A DNA stretch of 64,000 nt from Rhabdornis inornatus (GCA_013397075.1 VWZS01002959.1:62001-126000); one strand, 5' to 3'; shown: positions 1 through 13,000, counted from the first letter of the stretch. The notes: generated by a model from the letters alone, not told the origin. Translations and numbers: made by a program.

Positions 1-310
1 TCTCTGCAAAGAGCCACTGAACAGATTAGCAGGGATCTGTGACCCAGAAAGTTCTGGGATTGCCAGCTGCAAAGGCCCAGATTCCCAGGTCCTCCAAGGT
101 TAGAAAGCTCTTGGCTGAATTTCAACCTGGACAGCCATAAAGCCAGGAGTTTCAAAGCTCGTGGGAGCCATAACATCCAGATGCCAAGATTTCTGGGTCA
201 GCTTTGATTCCTAGGAGCTGTCCTCCACACCCTGGGATCTCAGGGAATCCGAGACCTGCAGCACAAAGCCAGCTCATCAGACTGGCTGTTTCTGAGCCAG
301 GATTGCATTT
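1..310. other. GC-richer unclassified block at the left edge
   Basis: The first roughly 300 bases are clearly richer in G and C than the next several kilobases and change abruptly to AT-rich sequence near 310. No open frame, LINE 3' end or LTR signature was recognised. It may be the end of a dispersed repeat that continues beyond the window. Confidence 0.3.
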
Positions 311-1115
311 CCTTTCACAGATAATTATCAATAATAGATCCTGATAAAACTGAAATATGATTTTTAAATCTTGGAAAATTGCTGAAACTACCAGAATATT
401 TGAGCAATAATTGGAAAAATTACCTACAATGAATGGCCAAAGAACATACTAAGGAGGAAATAAAATTATGCCATAACTAACAGAGGCACTTGAATAGATA
501 TATCATAGAATATGGATTTATGATAAGTAAAGAGTACAAGAAAGAAAGAAACAAGGCAATGAGGTGGTGATGGAAATGTTGAAAATCAAACGTAATCCAT
601 GTATGGCCCAAAAAATGAATAAACTTTTTTTTGCAGTTTTTCATAAATATTTTGTATGAGGATTGTGGAGGCAGATGGCTATTTAGCATCTAGAAGTGGA
701 AGTTCCTGTCATAAAATATCATATTTATTAGTTGAAGTTGAAAAAAAAAATAGAGATGGGACTCTGTAAAATTCTCCTCTCATTCTATATAAACAAGCGC
801 AGAAAGTGCTATTGCAATGATTGAAAGTACAGAGTACTAAACGGACAACAAACTAAAAGTGACCAGCTTATTTTACTTTGAAAATAGAAATAGGAAAAAA
901 AAAAAAAGATTTTTCAATATTAAATGACTTCCCTTCCTATCTTTAAAATCTAGTTTCCTCTTCAACCGCCAATTTTCAGGATATTCAGCTGAGGTGTTTA
1001 GGCTCTGTGTGTCTTCATTTCCTACTGCTATATAACATTTTGATATGTAAATTAGGAAATTAAAGATTTGAATCACTTTATTCATTCCACCAAATCTGAT
1101 AGATTGAGAATAGTA

Positions 1116-1173
1116 TTTAATGTCAAAACAAAATCCTGTTAAAGTTTTAACAGGATTTTGTTTTGACATTAAA
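1116..1173. repeat. Perfect inverted repeat, 28-bp arms, 2-nt spacer
   Basis: The left arm 1116-1143 and right arm 1146-1173 are exact reverse complements separated by GT. The arms begin TTTAATGTCAAAACAAAATC. The element can fold as a hairpin and shares its last three bases (1171-1173) with the next inverted repeat. Confidence 0.97.
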
Positions 1174-1206
1174 GTATAGCTCTTAGTTTACTAAGAGCTA
1201 TACTTT
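1171..1206. repeat. Perfect inverted repeat, 17-bp arms, 2-nt spacer
   Basis: Left arm 1171-1187 (AAAGTATAGCTCTTAGT) and right arm 1190-1206 are exact reverse complements with a TT loop. It overlaps the preceding palindrome by three bases. Confidence 0.97.
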
Positions 1207-3230
1207 GCCCTCAAAGCAAAAGAGGTTAGTATTAGTAAGGTGAATACATGTAAGTTGTCATTGCTTTCATCAGAATTATTGTTATATCTCACTATTTGTT
1301 ATATATAAATATTGTTATATTTTCACTATCACTGGGTAATATATTTTCTAACAGGATAGTTGAACAGCACACTCTGACATATTATTTCTAATTACTTTAA
1401 CATCATACCCACTTTGAACCAAGCTGGCCTTGTTGAAGACAGATTTCCTTTCACATTTGTAATGCAGTTGGCTAATGTTCTTTCTGAAGTCAGTATAAGG
1501 AGATTCTGTGACAATAAATAATAAGCAAAATGTGGTAAAATGATTCTTCCAAAATATATTTTAAATCTGTCAAAGTTGCAGATGTTTTCAGTTTCATTCA
1601 ATATCCTTCTTACACAGAACATGTGAATTCTTAGATGGGACATAATCCTTTTTGCATCATATTCCTCAAGACAATGTGCTCAACTAATACAATTTAGATA
1701 TTTCTTGATCGTAACTGGAAGACGAAAAATACACATTTAAAGGATTATCTTGTGCCAAAGAGGTACTTAATTATGTCAAACTTTCTTGGATCATGTGTGG
1801 AAATAAGAATAAATGTAAATTTTTTGGCCTCTCCCAGCTACGGTATCTGAAAGAAAAAGCGACATCACCAGAAGTTAGACTACCTCCAGATTAAAGCTGA
1901 TCTTTGGTAGCTCTCAAAATCTCCTTTGCTAGTAGCAGTGCTAATTTGAAGTGTATTTACCTCTCCCAGGTTCATTTCTCTGCATAGCCCTTTGTACCAA
2001 GGAACCTAATTATGTTTGGATGCCCTCATTCCTAGCTGCTTTCTTTTACTTCCTTTAGGGTGTTGCCCAAAGAAGGGGTCTTGCAGCTGGCTATGAATCT
2101 CTTGGGCAACAAATGCAAAACATAAAAACAGAAAAAAAATTTAAAACAAGCATTCATTGAAGTAAGTGACAATTTAATTCAAAAATATGCTTGGAACCAT
2201 ATGTTCAAAATTATGTGTACATATGCAAAAGAAAACAATGCCTGTTCTGCTTCTAGTTACATTTTGTTGAACTCAGCGATGCGGTACTAATCTACAGTAA
2301 ACAGAAACTGAACAAGAGCAGTGAATATTCCAGTAAGCAGAACTAGAAAGAGTGAAATCAATAAAAATCAAACTAATATTAATATTCTATAGCCCTGCTA
2401 ACATAAAGAAGTTTATAAAAACATAGATAGTCCCTGAAGTCCAATAAAAGCTGTTTTTTCTGTTGCAAGGAGTATTTGAGGTATTGATAGTAGACCTGCT
2501 AATTTTCTTTAGTTGAAATGTAGTCTACAATTTTTCAGACATAACATTGTTCCTTGAAATTTTCTCATCGTTCCTTCTTCCTATCAAAAATTAGATGTGT
2601 TTTCTACTGAACAGTTCAGTAATATCTTCAACTGCTGACATTCCTTACGTTTTTACCAAACCTGCTTGTTCTTATACAATTTTATGTATTTTAATAAATT
2701 GTTCTCTTACATGCCATGCAACAGAGATGACAGTGGCTTGACCTAACAAGCTAAAACTTCTAACCTAGAAGACATTTGAAAAACTGTAAATCAAACCAAA
2801 GTATGCTATTCTAACTATATGAACACAGCTTTTCTAAGACCTCCAGTAGAATATGTGAACATATGTGAACATATACGAAGAATCAGATAAAATAGTACAC
2901 AGAATTGTAAATTTGGAAATATGCACATAATAGCGATATATAAAAACACACTGCTTTGCTTGGTGTGTCTGAAAATTCACGCCGTGTGGGCTTAGGCAAA
3001 TAAGTGACAACATGGAGTTACTCATTTAAAAAATAAATTAAATATCCATATTTCCATAGTTATTTGTTCTGCAATTAAGAACATTGTGATAAAAAATATG
3101 TATCATAAAACAGTAGAAGAGTGTTGAAAAATTTGATCCAAAACTTTGTGTAGAGACTAACCTCTTTAAAGATGTTCATATTGTGTAAACATTTGACAAC
3201 AAACTCATCTCTCTTATTTGTAGTAATAGA

Positions 3231-3403
3231 ACCATGGAATCATGCAGGCTGGAAAAAAACTTTAAGACCATGGAGTCAAGTCCAATGATTAACCCAGCAC
3301 TGCCAAGTCCACCACTGAACCATGTCCCTAAGCACCACATCTACACTTTTTAAATACCTCCAGGGATGGTCACTCAATCACTTCCCAAAACCAACTGTTC
3401 TAA
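3231..3403 (-). mobile_element. CR1 LINE 3' fragment
   Basis: On the plus strand this begins with an ATGGAATCATGCAGGCTGGA segment and continues with GTCCAATGATTAACCCAGCA, CACTGCCAAGTCCACCACTG and ACCTCCAGGGATGGT, the reverse complement of the CR1 3' end as I know it from bird genomes. It is 5' truncated and diverged, so old. It lies in intron 1 in the same orientation as ANGPT1. Confidence 0.85.
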
Positions 3404-3440
3404 CTACTAAAGTAATATCAAAGTAATGTTTTTATTGTCT

Positions 3441-3652
3441 TTTACAGCAGTAGCCAGATTAAGTTCTAGTTGTGCTTTGCCTCTTCTCGTTTTCCCCCTA
3501 CAGAACCTTTTGACATCATTGTAGCGCTCCTGAGTGGCCTGGCCCTTCTTCCATAGGTCAGAATCTCTCCTTCCTCAGCTCCAGTCAATCTCTCTGTTCA
3601 GCCATGCCTGCTTTACCATTGGCTCATCTTTCTGCATGTGTCATTTGACAAA
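3441..3652. mobile_element. Probable dispersed avian repeat, family uncertain
   Basis: The segment with GCAGTAGCCAGATTAAGTTC, CTCCTGAGTGGCCTG, CCCTTCTTCCATAGGTC and CTCTCTGTTCAGCC closely resembles a dispersed sequence I associate with bird genomes, but I cannot name its family with certainty. It starts about 40 bases after the CR1 fragment at 3231-3403 and may be part of the same or a nested element. Confidence 0.4.
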
Positions 3653-4639
3653 CAGAAACAGACATTAAATATTTTGGTATTTCCATGCATGGGTGTTGCT
3701 GAGGATTTGTTGCTGCACCACAAACCTGCTCCTTTGCACATCAGGTTGTGTGACTGTGACCAGGGCTGATCTCTTCAGAAATACAAAAAACAGCCATTTT
3801 AGAAATTGAATGAGTGTTATAGTTTAGGTTTGCTAATTTCAATATACTAATTTTCTGTTGTGAGATAGAATTAGGAGTAAAAGCAAGGCAGGCCTAAAAC
3901 TTAAAAGGGTATGAAAGAAGTATTAACAACACAAAGAAAGGAAAAAAAACCCAACATATTCAGAACAAGATCTTCAGACCAGTCCTTCCTCTCCTCTCCC
4001 AACCTTCTTAACAACAAAACAACATACAGAAAAACCCCACCACTTCAGTTAATTTCCAACTTAAATAGCCCTTTTCAATTCACTTCAGAGAGAGAAGTTT
4101 CCTCTTGTCAGGCCTTAGGGATTTCTCAAGGAGGGAAAAAAATAGTTCTCTCATGGCTTCAGTTTCCTTATTAACAGCATCTGCCTGGGGAAAATCTGCA
4201 AATTGTGAAGCTCCTCCCATCTTCACAGCTTTCCCAAAGCTGTGATTATGGGCCATGCTAAACTCACGGAGTATTTACTTTTAAGAATGAACTGTTCCAA
4301 AACAAAAATTCTCTTCATCTCTCTTTCTCTCTGTTCATGCTTCATCTCCAGAAACAGAGATCCCCTTTTCTCCTTGGGGCAAAGGATTCTCAACACCTGT
4401 GCTTTTGGTCAACAATCTATCAAATGGAAAACTCCAACTCCCCCATGGTTTTTTCCATGATTTATAGGAAATTTCAGTGCAATACAGTTCATCCCTACAG
4501 CTTACAAAAGGATTTTCAGCCAACCTTCATAGCATTTTCTCATTCTCCTTCCATCTAAAGAAACTTAGCTCTTCTATTCTTTTTCCCTCTCACTCAGGGG
4601 AGGATTGAAAGTCTGCAAGTCTTATCTGAGCATTGAAAG

Positions 4640-4980
4640 AGTTAAGATCTCACACGGGGAATACAAAGCTGTGGCCAATGCTGGAGCTGCGCCAGGATCT
4701 CAGAACGCTCTGGCTGTGCTGGAAGGGGCTGGCCCAAGCAAGAAATGGCAGTGGCCATGCTGGAAAGGGGTGGGAGGGGGAGTGGCTGGGATCTCAAACA
4801 GCCTCCCTGGGTCTCAGCTGCAGCACCCACTGTTGGTGGCCACCCCTCCTCCCTGCTGGGCCATGCCAGCTCCCCAGACAGGGGGCCCAGCCCTGCCCCC
4901 TGCCAGGCCCACAGGCCTGCAGTGGAGCCAGGCTGGGCCGGTGTTACCTGCACTGCTGCTGGAAGATAGCTGTTTTTCTG
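4640..4980. other. GC-rich, CpG-poor block in intron 1
   Basis: This roughly 340-base block is rich in CTGG, CCAGC and CCCTGCC motifs, far above the surrounding base composition, but contains few CpG dinucleotides, so it is not a typical CpG island. Several frames on both strands stay open (for example 4605-5120 plus), which is expected from low stop-codon content and does not indicate a gene. It may be an unclassified repeat or a GC-conversion patch. Confidence 0.45.
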
Positions 4981-5181
4981 GGTTACCTCCTTTAAAATGT
5001 GTTTTCACGGAGCAGACTAACTTTCTCCAATTGGTTTCTCAGGCTATCAATAACCAAACCAGCCTCCAATTGGTACCATCAATTCACAGAGGAAGTTCTC
5101 ATGGAGAAAAACCTCTGTGATTCTGCCCTCCCCAGCACAAGGAGAAAAGGAAATAGCATGGATGTGTGCAGGAGCTCTGAC

Positions 5182-5331
5182 CAGTTTAGTTTTCATTCCA
5201 ATAAAGTAGTCAAATTCATCAAGGAGCCATCAAGATGCATTGAAAATGAGGTTTTAGTAAACCTCATTTTCAATGCATCTTGATGGCTCCTTGATGAATT
5301 TGACTACTTTATTGGAATGAAAACTAAACTG
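5182..5331. repeat. Long perfect palindrome, 73-bp arms, 4-nt spacer
   Basis: Left arm 5182-5254 and right arm 5259-5331 are exact reverse complements over all 73 positions, separated by TAGT (5255-5258). Pairing stops at 5181/5332. It lies in ANGPT1 intron 1 by position. The arms are ordinary mixed sequence, not a simple repeat, and do not resemble the other palindromes in the window. Confidence 0.98.
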
Positions 5332-5362
5332 AGCAGTGTTAGTGAGCAGTGTAGATCTACAC
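5331..5362. repeat. Short direct repeat and 14-bp palindrome beside the long palindrome
   Basis: GAGCAGTGT occurs at 5331-5339 and again at 5344-5352, separated by TAGT, the same tetranucleotide that forms the spacer of the neighbouring 73-bp palindrome. The second copy overlaps a perfect 14-bp palindrome GTGTAGATCTACAC at 5349-5362. Confidence 0.9.
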
Positions 5363-6717
5363 TAGCTATTAAATTAGCCCACAAAGCCCAAATTTTTTGG
5401 ACAGCAGTGGGAGGAGAAACCTGAGAGAAGTTGGATATTTATCTATCTGTATTAGTGAGGAATATTTTGACAGCTATCATATAAAAACTGGAGCTACCTC
5501 ACGTCTTGGTTTATTGTTGGCTGTACTTAGGTTTCTGAAGTGCCTAAAGGTACATCAGCTTGTAGGTTGTGTACCTTGGGTTTTCCAATGGGTAATAATA
5601 AGAAAATTACTTCCATCTCTAAGCTTTCTGGGTGTTATGAAGCTTTATTCACTGACATTTCCAAAATGTGTTGGGTCCTGAACACAAAAGGTTGTAGAAG
5701 TATGATCAATTGTTGCCATTCTTTAAAAAAGGAATTCAAGACTGTAAAGCAATCTCTGTCAATATTGAAGAGACCTATAATAGATATATGCATGGAACTT
5801 AAAGAAGTAACTGCGTGTTTCATAGGGCCAGAAATTTAACCAGCAGAGTTAGATATGTAGTCTTGATGGCACTGAAATTAATTGAGTTCAACCTTTGACA
5901 TCACTACAGTTGGTATTTCTGTAGCTAGAATCTTTATTTATATCAGAAAATGTAAGTAAACCATTTCCAGTAATTTAAAATATAATCATTACAATATTTT
6001 CTTCTCAAGTTTGTCTATAATTTTGTACACTTTGTTCTAAGCTAAAAATCCTGTGAATGTTTACTGCAATGGAATTTCATTTGTGCTAAAAAAGATGTTC
6101 CTGCTCCACTATGTTGCATTTAATGCATATTATTCAGCTGTCCTAAATTGTGAAGGACAAATGATTTTATCTACATTCTGTAACGAAAAGAAATGCTGAA
6201 AAACTGCATGACTTGTTTCCATGTAGTAATACTATAGAATAATTTCTGGACTTAAGAACTGGGAAAACTATTTTATTCCATGCACAAAAGGTATCCCAAA
6301 CAATGGCAATAACAGTCAAATTTTGTTTGGAAACCACAACTTTAGTTAATGAACAATTTTTCAAAAAGCACTATACAAAAGAATCGCAGACATTAATTTC
6401 CTCAGTTGTTTTCAAAGAGAGTACAAGCTGAAAAATACAAGCAGGTTAAAAATTCAAGCAAAGAGGTTATTTATAGGGATGGAGACTCAAGCAGCCCTTA
6501 TGATTATTTGTAAAGTTATCTGATGACCTTCACAGAAAGACCTTTTTTCTCAGTGTGCTGCAGTGTAGAAGCAGAAAACTGAAGTGTATGTGGGCTTGGT
6601 GGCTGGCATATGGAATGAAAGACATCTTTGTCGTAAGAGGCCAGAGGGATGACATAAAACCTTACCAAACAAGACACGCAGGCTCCAGCAAGTTCAAGAA
6701 GAAAAGCACCCTGGTTT

Positions 6718-6895
6718 TCAGGGCATCTCTGCCCAGAGAAGCTGTGGTCGCCCCATCCCTGGAAGTGTTGAAGGCCAGGTTGGATGGGGCTTTGTACAAA
6801 CTGGTCTAGTGGAAGATGTACCTGACTGTGGCTGTGGGGTTGGGAGTAGGTGGTCTTTAAGGTCCTTTCCAACATTAAAAATGCCATGATTCTAG
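6718..6895 (+). mobile_element. CR1 LINE 3' end
   Basis: The sequence runs CTGCCCAGAGAAGCTGTGG, CATCCCTGGAAGTGTTGAAG, GCCAGGTTGGATGGGGCTTT, CTGGTCTAGTGGAAG, GGTCTTTAAGGTCCTTTCCA and ends CATGATTCTAG. This matches the CR1 3' untranslated end in order, including the degenerate terminal ATTCT repeat. It is heavily 5' truncated. Confidence 0.9.
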
Positions 6896-9800
6896 TATCC
6901 AAATATGCATTTCTAGTAAATCACTAAGCAAAACACTGGGATATTATCATGTGTTCAGTTGATAAAAGCAGCACACTTCTACAAAGTGACTGCCTTAGGG
7001 CTAACTGGGGTGAGAGTAGAATCAGGTTCTGGTATTATCTTGGTGTATGAAGGAGAAGCCTAAATGTAATATTTGTGTGCAGCCACAGTACATGGATATA
7101 TTTTCTAGCAAGAAAAGGGATGCACTGTTTTGGTGTCCTCCCGTTTATCTGGAAACAGTTGTTTCTGCAGTTCCTTTTTTTCTTGAAGAAGATAGAAAGA
7201 ATATGCATGTGGAATGTTGTTGATGTAGAAAAGATCATGCAAATTGTCCCCACTGAACTAGAGGCACATGAGTTCAAAGAGAACTATTTGTAACTTTCCT
7301 TCCAATGCCCTGGGTTTTGGTTTAATTAAGAAAAATAACTTTTAGCTGGCTAATTTAGCTCATGTAAAAGGAAAAAAAAAAATCAATCTGCTGATCTTAT
7401 CAGCAGGAGAACGTTTTCCAATGACATTTCTTTCAGTTCTTGAAAAAAATCAAATTTTTAAAATAAATTAAGATAAATTTATAAATAAATAGATAAAAAA
7501 AGAGAAGGATTACATAATTTAACTAAGAATTCTAACCTCTTGGCTGGAAACTACAGCATTTTGGTATACAGTTGCTCTGTGCCATGTGGCTGTTGTTACC
7601 TGAGGTTTCAAGACCTCATATTGGAGAGTCTCTATTTTAGGAGTTTTGAGAGTTTTCTATTATAGGGTATTTTGGGAAAAAAAATTCCCTAAACCATTTC
7701 CTGATTGGCTTCAGCAATAGAAACACAAAAAATTACTCAAATGTCCACTGAAAACTAGATGTCAGATAGAATCCAAGACTAGGTTTAAATTAAGATAATC
7801 TGCCTGATTATTTTGACTGCTTCTGTTCCAACAAGTATCTCAGTTCCTCTTTGATGTTTTAAAGGAGTGAAAAGAAGAATAATGAAAAAAATGTATGCAA
7901 AAATGTTTTTATGTTCTTTTTGACATGAAATAAAAAGGAAATACTGAAAATATAAAATTATTCTCATGAGATGCCCCTCATGATACCCCTTTCAGGCCTG
8001 GAGAGTGCTTGGAGTAGGCTGTATGCATAATAAAAGCTATACACTGAATCCTATCCTCAAATGAACAAAAAAATCTGAGCTTGTCTGCTTCTCACAGGCT
8101 GGACTTGAGTCCTCTTCTCTAAACTACAACAGATTGATATTGGATTGTTCAACTGATGCCAGTGATTACATGATTTCTGACTTATACTGTTGTTCCAGGG
8201 ATTTCTAACTGTGGTCTTTTTTTTCCCCATTATTATAAAACTACTACTGCTCACAGAAGAACTGGCTGAGGACAGAGACGATGCTATCATTTCATATCTT
8301 GATGTGGTACCCCACAAATTCATGTTGACACAATGCAATGATTGTAGCATATATTGTGAGGAAGCATGTCATCTATTTTTTTGCCTCTGATTTTCTATAA
8401 ATAACAGACTTCAGTCTCCATGGGTGCCAGGCTAGTGTTTTGCAACATACCACTCCAACCCTTTAAAATTCCTCCTGACCATGTGGGAATTTCCTGTTCT
8501 GCCAAATAAGTTTGCCTGGATAGTGCTGAGGTCTGTCTGTCTCTTACTAGAGAGAAATCCCCCTATGTCAGGGCAGAAACATTTTGATGTAGGTGAACCC
8601 AGACAGCTGGTACCAAAAGATAACCTGGAACTTCTGCCACTTCTAAAAGTGACAGGGGAAGGAGGAAGGAAGGAGTCAGCTTAAGCTGGGTGGGCCTGAG
8701 GTTGGGGAAACCCCTTTTCTGAAGAGAAATTAAGCTTAGTTTTTTCCTGCTGATTCACTGTGAGCAGCATCAGGTCAAGCTCTGTACGAATTCACTAACA
8801 TCACATTCCAAGTGAGAGTCAAAAGCCTTTTTTAGTTTCTGATCCTCTTGAGACTCTTTAATGATAATAGTTTGGGTTTGTGGACTGTGTTGAAAAGCTC
8901 CTTTGAGTTTATGTTCCCATAGAAAATTACCAGTTTTTCTAGTTGACTTTTTGGTAAGATGTGATGATAATACCTGGAAAATATAATAGCAATACCAGGC
9001 TAAGCCTAAGAGAAGCAAAACCAAAATTAATATTTGGTATGATTGAAAAAACACTGAGCAACTCTGACTTAGGATGTCTCAAAATATAAAGCTTGTATTG
9101 CATTATGAGTAGTATTCTAAAAATTGTCTTGATTCAGCTTTCTCATAGCCTTTTAGAAGTATTTTACTATGGAAGTGAAAACATGACAGCATTTAAAACC
9201 ATACTGGTAGAACTAACACTGAGGTGTCATCTTGAAACTTAAGAATAATGGAAATGGGAAATTTACCCTAAAACACATTTTCAGTGTCCCATCATGGTGA
9301 GTTATAGCCCAGAGGAAAAATAAACAAAAACAAAGACAAAACCAAACAGTACTAATTCTAGTGATGAACAACCAGAGTTTTGATCATGATTTCTGGAGCT
9401 TTGTATGATTTTGGTAGGAAAATAATGATTAAAAATGTTGAAGTAGTCTTTAAAAATTCACATGAAAAAAGATGTCACACTTGGTACATATTTTATGGAT
9501 CAAGAATTCATGTCGTATTTTCATGCCCATAAGAGTGCAATAAAAACATTTTCAGTCTTGCTCAATTCTGCTTCTAGGAAATACCCCAGGGGGTGAGTGG
9601 CCAAATTATGAGATGTTTCCAAGATGTGTAGGAGTACTAAATCCTGGGTCAAGGAAACTTTTTTCTTTTTCATTTTTTCCCCTATTTCTACGGTTTGTAA
9701 GGCAGGTTTTTTTGTGGCAGATGTTAAAGTAGAACATAACAAATGCTTTGTTTGTCCTACTGGTTTAGCACTAAATATACAATCACTACTAGCTTTCAAA

Positions 9801-10028
9801 ACTGAATTCTTGACAAGTTCTTTTATTTCAGTCAGTGTTTAATTTTATAATTATTTTTAATGTTGTTACATCCATTTCACTTTAAAAGTCAATATATAAA
9901 TATGTTGAATAAATAATTAAATACTAAATTTATTCTGCATAGTGGCTTTTACAATATGTGCCATAATGGTTTTCATCCATTGGCAAAAGGAAGGTAATTA
10001 ATGGCAAACGTTTCTTTTGGTAAACTGT

Positions 10029-10064
10029 GCAAGGAATTATAATTCTGCAAGGAATTATAATTCT
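10029..10064. repeat. Tandem duplication, 2 x 18 bp
   Basis: The unit GCAAGGAATTATAATTCT occurs twice exactly, head to tail. The unit contains the self-complementary core GAATTATAATTC. Confidence 0.95.
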
Positions 10065-13000
10065 CCTTTTTTTTGAACTTTTGTGTCAATGTTCTCTATA
10101 AAAAGTCTCTGGACTTCTCATTCTCAACCACTTATCCAAAAGAATAAAATATACATGTGCTTGTTTAGTGTAACAGAGGAATTCCAACTCAGTTCTACCT
10201 CCTGTTGAAATCTGTGAAAAGTAGCTATGAAAAGTTCTTGTGCTAACACTCCAATGATGAAATTAAAACCATTTATTTTACTGCGTTAAAGCTTGCCTCA
10301 TGAAACATTTGAGTACATCAAGTCAAAATAGGACCCTTGGTGCACTTGGGGTCAAATTCCTAAATCTTGCAAAATTTAAAGTTGGCAAATTTGAGCAAAT
10401 GCCTTTCCAGTATTCTTGACCTCCAGTTCATCATCATAAACTCTCCAAGGTGCTTGCTTGATGCTAGTAAATTGTTTCTTCACTTAATGGTCATAAGCAG
10501 CAAACACAAACACTGCTTACGAGGCTATCATTGATGGCTGCAAGGGCATTCCTGGTGACAAAGTGACACATTAGTTACAATGTGTAATGCCCCACATAGC
10601 ATTTGGGTTCCATTCAGCATTTCAGCCTGGAATCATCTGCATTTTAGATATATCTTGATAACCAGCAAAATTTGGAGAATTTCTGGTTTCCTCATTAAAA
10701 CATGCTGCTGAACATCTTCTCTTACTCACTCCTGCATTCTTAAATATAGAAAAATAAGTTTCCCATTCTATTTTTTAAAAAAGGAAGATCTTATTTTAAC
10801 TATGATGAGTTTTTCTTCAGCAGGCTGTACTACTGCTGAAATATGCAGTATTATAACATTTGTAGGCCCACATACCAATAAACAGTTTACATCTGCATTG
10901 TATCAGGACATTTTACTGAACACAGTGCTGTATATCGAAGTAATTTCTCAGTCTTTTCTGTCACATCAGAACAGGGTGTGTAAATTTGTGATTGTATTAT
11001 TCACCTTTCCTAGGAATTTTTAATCAAATCTTCTATCAACCTCAAATTGACAAACATTTTGCTCTGAACCACCACCCTCATCTCCCACCTATATTTAGCT
11101 TTTTCAATATCTCTCTGGGTCCCTTACACTTCCCCTGAGCTGACCCTCTGTAGACTGATAGTCCACAGTTAGAAATTGGGTCATCTAGTAGATCAAGATT
11201 TTTTTTTTTTTTGACAATTATTATTGAACTAATTCTGTTGTAATCATCCTTTACCTTTAGCAATAACCTTGCAGTAAGTGGCAAACTCATCTTCCCTTGT
11301 GTGCCTCTGCAAATACAGTTGTCTTGCTTATGCTTCCCTGCATAAAACTTTGGTATTGTAACAGGTACAAATAGCTCTTTTAACAAGTGACATGAAGGCA
11401 GAGGCTCTGATGGTTGGGCTGTGGGATGTCATGGAGGTCAGTGATGTCAGAGGAATATACAAAAGAATATTTATTGCATCTGCCAGAATTCTCAGAAAAG
11501 CCAAGAGATCAAACTGGATCATTCAAGAAAAATGTGAAGAGAAACAACCTTAATCATCGCCTCTGTATTTCACAGGCTAAAGTGATAAAGAATTTTGCAG
11601 TCCATATCTCCTCCACACAAAAATAGTAACACAGAAAAACCTAGCAGAGCATTGATGCCCTTTCCCATTGACAGGATAGAAGTGACGCAGGAAAGATAGG
11701 TGGCCCTTGACCATTTATCTCTACTATGGTAAGTCACACACAGAGTGAAGTATGAAGTTTTAGCCAAGGAACAAAGGGGAATAGTTCATTCAGGAAGAGA
11801 TTAGATCATCTCTTTGAGCAATTTTCCTTCTAAGCAGATCCTCTAAATTCCAGGCACAGCACCAAAAGCATCGTGGTTTGGGGGTTTCCCATTGCTGTGT
11901 TGACTTGCTGATGTGGCCGAGAAGTCTACAGGAATTTCCTGATGAATTAAGACTGGGAAGGGTAAATATTTAACTATGACACAAATTAATATATTTAAAT
12001 GATAAAGGAAGTAATCTTAAATCCCCATTTCTGTTACTTTTATCTGCATATGAATGCCCAATTTTTGAAAAGCTGCAGCAGTCTTCTTTGAGTTCTTTGG
12101 TGTTGGAGGAGACTTCAGGGAAACAGATTTTATATGAAGCATTTCTCTGAGATTTCAGAAATACCAAGTAATTTCTACACAGGATTTTCTATTTTTTAAA
12201 AAACAACATTTTTTTAGGAATAGCGCTCTGATAGTGATAGTAATATAATTATTTGAAAATCCTTGCCTTTTTGAGACACAAATGCATGACTCACAAGTGA
12301 GACGAGAAAGACACATAAGTGACCCTATTATTCACCCTCACTGTTACCCACACACTGAACTGATGGCAGAGTTTTAAATAAAAGATTTATTTAATACAGC
12401 TTTCTTTCCTTCAAAAGACTTCTGCATGAGAACTAAAATTCCCAGAAAATAAATATCACTAAAGCAACTCAAAGCTGAATGTATGAAACTGAAAATCAGC
12501 ACTTTAGATTGGTGGATCACAGATCAGGAAACTAAAAGTCTGACCTGCTAACAGTGTTATCCCTAAAACTGGAGTTTTGTAACTTAAATAGTATCTTTCA
12601 AGAAAAATCTACAGAAAGCCTTTAAGGGAAGTTCAGATTGAAAGAAGGCAGGATCAGTCTTTAAACAGCATGTGAGCCTGCAGCAAAAATAATTTTTAGA
12701 TTCAAAACTGATTAGCACCAATCTGATCATCTGTGTTCTAGTATGAAAGAATACATGCTGTCAAAAACAGACAAATTACCTTCTAAGGTTGTCTTCTCAT
12801 ACTCCCAATTTTCTCCCACAGTTCTCTAGTCTTGCCTTAATTTCATCCTGGCAGGAATGCTCAGAGTTTATCCTATCTCTACTGTAATCTCTCAAGCCTC
12901 CTTGGTAGAAGAGGAGGAGAAAGAATACCAGTACCAAATTCTCAGGCAGAACAGAATCAGAAGAAAAGTCAGCTAACAGGAACAAGTGAATTTTTGTTGT

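Noticed and set aside
4605..5120. 171-codon open frame on the plus strand, with overlapping open frames on both strands
   Set aside because: It spans a GC-rich low-stop block and then runs into AT-rich DNA. Several other frames there are equally open and no domain is recognisable.
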